Positions 61,967 to 64,000 of a stretch of 64,000 bases of DNA are shown piece by piece; the stretch's first letter is position 1; each line of letters starts with the position of its first letter. Origin of the DNA: an uncultured Fidelibacterota bacterium (GTDB taxonomy: Bacteria; Fidelibacterota; Marinisomatia; Marinisomatales; Marinisomataceae); the NCBI GenBank assembly GCA_902624275.1, contig CACNWW010000001.1:64001-128000 (forward strand), read 5' to 3'. The notes beneath the pieces are model-generated. The model did not search any database, had not been told where the DNA came from, and saw nothing but the letters and a program-made list of their open reading frames with translations. A program made the translations under genes and the position numbers.

Positions 61967-63891
61967 CACTTCTGTAATAAACTATCTATAACACTTGGAT
62001 CTGCGAGTGTTGAAATGTCACCCAAGTCGTCAGTTTCATTTTGGGCAATTTTCTTTAAAATTCTTCTCATTATTTTTCCAGATCTTGTTTTTGGAAGACC
62101 TGAACAGAATTGAATAACACTTGGTTTTGCATGAGGTCCAATAATTTTAGTCACGGTATTTAAAATATCTTGTTCAATATTATCTGAAGGTTCAACGCCT
62201 GTCATCAATGTAACAAAAGCATAAATCCCTTCACCTTTAATTTCATGATTATATCCAATTACTGCAGCTTCTGCTACACCACTTGCAGCACCTATAGCTC
62301 CTTCTACTTCAGCTGTACCAATTCTGTGTCCAGAAACATTCAAAACATCATCCACTCTTCCAGTAATCCAAAAATAACCGTCATCATCTATATAAGCTCC
62401 ATCTCCAGTAAAATAATTACCTGGTGCTTGAGAAAAATACGTATCGATGAACCGCTGATGATCGCCATATACAGTTCTCATTTGTCCTGGCCACGATTGA
62501 GTCATTACTAAATAGCCAGTAGTATTTCTTTCTTCAATTTCATTTCCATCTTCATCTAAAATTGCTGGAATAATACCTGGTAATGGTAATGTGGCTGATC
62601 CTGGTTTTGTTGGAACACATCCAGGAATTGGGGACATCAAAATTCCCCCAGTCTCTGTTTGCCACCATGTATCGACTATTGGACATTCTTCATTACCAAT
62701 AACATTAAAATACCAATGCCATTCTGGTGATTTAATAGGCTCCCCAACCGTACCTAGAACTTTCAAAGTAGATAAGTCATACTTTGTTACCCAATCATCT
62801 CCTTCTTTCATTAAAGCTCGTAGTGCAGTAGGAGCTGTATAAAATACATTTACTTTATGCTGTTCAACAATTTGCCAAAATCTACCAAAGTCTGGATAAT
62901 TAGGAACTCCTTCAAATATTACTTGGGTTACTGCATTTGATAAAGGACCATACACAATGTATGAATGACCTGTTATCCATCCAATATCAGCAGTACACCA
63001 GTAGATATCATCCTTATGATAATCAAATACTAATTCATGTGTGTGTGATGCATAAACAAGGTATCCACCAGTAGTATGCATAACACCTTTTGGCTTTCCA
63101 GTTGATCCAGAAGTATATAAAATAAATAATGGATCTTCTGCATCCATCACTTCAGCAGGACATTCACTTGAACAACCATCTATAAATTGATTCCACGTTA
63201 AATCTCTACCTTCTTTCATAAACATGGCATTTCCAGAACGTTCAACCATGACAACTGTTTTTAAAGAAGGACATTCATCTGCAATTTTATCTGCATTTTC
63301 TTTCATAGGAATATCAAATTTTGATCCTCGCACTCCATTATCCTGCGTAATAAGTAGCTTACATTCAGAATCATTAATTCTGTTTTTTAAAGCATCACTT
63401 GAAAATGCTCCAAATACTACTGAGTGCACGGCTCCGATTCTGGCACATGCAAGCATAGCAACGATGGCTTCGGGGATCATTTGCATGTAAATACAAACTC
63501 TATCTCCTTTACTAATTCCAGCACGCTTTAATCCATTAGAAAACAAAGAAACTTTTTCTAGTAATTCATTATAAGATACATTTTTTGAAATAGTTGGGTC
63601 ATTAGATTGCCAAATAAGTGCTGCTTTTTCTCCAAGTCCATTTTCAATATGTCTATCGATACAATTATATGATGCGTTTAACTTACCATTTGAAAACCAC
63701 TCTATGTGAGCTTTCGAGTAATCGGTATTATTAATAGATGTCCATTCTTCAAACCAATCAATTCTTTTCGCTACTGATGCCCAATACGAATCTGAATCTT
63801 CCTTAGAACTTTTTCTTAAGGATTGGTATGTATCAAGATTATCATTTCCAACGGAAGATATAAAATTTTTTGGTACTGAATATTTTTTCAT
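61966..63891 (-). CDS. acsA: Acetyl-CoA synthetase
   Basis: ATP-dependent activation of acetate to acetyl-CoA. 641 residues, ANL family: YTSGSTGKPKGVMHTTGGY near residue 261, DTWWQTETGG near 408, YFTGDGAYIDDDGYFWITGR near 493 and the catalytic, acetylation-regulated lysine K606 in KTRSGKIMRR. It feeds acetate and beta-oxidation units into central metabolism. Confidence 0.95.
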   Translation of the reverse strand: MKKYSVPKNFISSVGNDNLDTYQSLRKSSKEDSDSYWASVAKRIDWFEEWTSINNTDYSKAHIEWFSNGKLNASYNCIDRHIENGLGEKAALIWQSNDPTISKNVSYNELLEKVSLFSNGLKRAGISKGDRVCIYMQMIPEAIVAMLACARIGAVHSVVFGAFSSDALKNRINDSECKLLITQDNGVRGSKFDIPMKENADKIADECPSLKTVVMVERSGNAMFMKEGRDLTWNQFIDGCSSECPAEVMDAEDPLFILYTSGSTGKPKGVMHTTGGYLVYASHTHELVFDYHKDDIYWCTADIGWITGHSYIVYGPLSNAVTQVIFEGVPNYPDFGRFWQIVEQHKVNVFYTAPTALRALMKEGDDWVTKYDLSTLKVLGTVGEPIKSPEWHWYFNVIGNEECPIVDTWWQTETGGILMSPIPGCVPTKPGSATLPLPGIIPAILDEDGNEIEERNTTGYLVMTQSWPGQMRTVYGDHQRFIDTYFSQAPGNYFTGDGAYIDDDGYFWITGRVDDVLNVSGHRIGTAEVEGAIGAASGVAEAAVIGYNHEIKGEGIYAFVTLMTGVEPSDNIEQDILNTVTKIIGPHAKPSVIQFCSGLPKTRSGKIMRRILKKIAQNETDDLGDISTLADPSVIDSLLQK

Positions 63892-63910
63892 TTTAATAAA
63901 GTTAGATTAT

Positions 63911-64000
63911 TTAAATATAAAAGTAAATTGCGATGTAATGAAAAGCACTTGCAAAAAGAACAAAAATATGCCAAATAAAATGGTTGTATTTTACTTTGGA
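63911..64000 (-). CDS. Hemolysin III / TrhA family protein, 3' fragment
   Basis: Only the last 29 codons are inside the window; the frame runs off the edge. The sequence NHFIWHIFVLFASAFHYIAI and the final YFYI match the C-terminal helix of PAQR/TrhA proteins (HxxWHxFVLxxSxxHyxA). Reads towards acsA with a 19-base gap. Confidence 0.75.
   Translation of the reverse strand, partial: SKVKYNHFIWHIFVLFASAFHYIAIYFYI

Overview
The window reads as chromosomal DNA from an AT-rich, aerobic, heterotrophic Gram-negative-type (diderm) bacterium. The best guess is a marine member of the FCB group, most likely Candidatus Marinimicrobia (SAR406). This taxon call is inference. It rests on low GC, a TonB-dependent receptor, alternative complex III with a caa3 oxidase, and strong GGAG or GGGG Shine-Dalgarno sites, which argue against typical Bacteroidota. 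Genes are tightly packed with many ATGA, TAATG and TTGA overlaps. I saw no insertion sequence, prophage or CRISPR array, and no gene-free stretch longer than 300 bases.

Layout. 1-7508 (minus): a partial trigger factor with a coupled unknown gene, then a TetR-regulated fatty-acid beta-oxidation operon (tetR-fadE-fadA-fadN) whose promoter overlaps a perfect operator. 7601-10663 (plus): pentose-phosphate operon rpe-tkt-rpiB. 10652-25227 (minus): one contiguous 15-gene respiratory operon, actABCDEF, a small membrane protein, a Sco protein, coxBACD, ctaA, a second Sco protein and ctaB. It would carry electrons from quinol through alternative complex III to an A2-type caa3 oxidase and also supplies heme A and copper. 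25452-28916: a divergent DASS transporter coupled to a tandem Usp protein, then thiol peroxidase and iron superoxide dismutase. 28968-32387: a lipoprotein, a TonB-dependent receptor and thiamine pyrophosphokinase. 32389-37621: class I aldolase and GlpX fructose bisphosphatase (a gluconeogenic pair), an Atp10-like secreted protein, several membrane proteins, an HMA-MauE fusion, an outer-membrane protein and an SDR.

38390-44495 (minus): tRNA-Lys(CUU), cold-shock protein, DUF6580 membrane protein, secreted nickel superoxide dismutase, sulfotransferase, a lysine-rich H1-like protein with an unlisted 36-residue membrane peptide, GNAT, Yip1, and the preQ0/preQ1 operon queC-queE-queD-queF. 44552-48939 (plus): a surface-polysaccharide cluster (GT2, GT90, CDP-glycerol glycerophosphotransferase, TagD-like cytidylyltransferase, MJ1255-type GT). 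48942-53317: glutaredoxin, an operon of small and medium membrane proteins, and a YceI plus four-helix histidine-rich pair. 53411-64000: a Tat Rieske-like lipoprotein with an altered cluster motif, PlsC, SDRs, a giant duplicated CPBP protease-like protein behind a strong operator, DUF2805, a cobalamin-binding-type protein, a DUF1295 protein, acetyl-CoA synthetase and the tail of a hemolysin III family protein.

The most interesting items are the Ni-SOD whose Sec cleavage would itself expose the Ni-hook histidine, the internally duplicated CPBP protein with a 21-bp operator over its promoter, the Rieske variant with C-x6-H, the glycerol-phosphate glycan cluster in an apparent diderm, the candidate extra subunit in the ACIII-caa3 operon, and the unannotated single-helix peptides. 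All functions are assigned by reading motifs; no database search was run.
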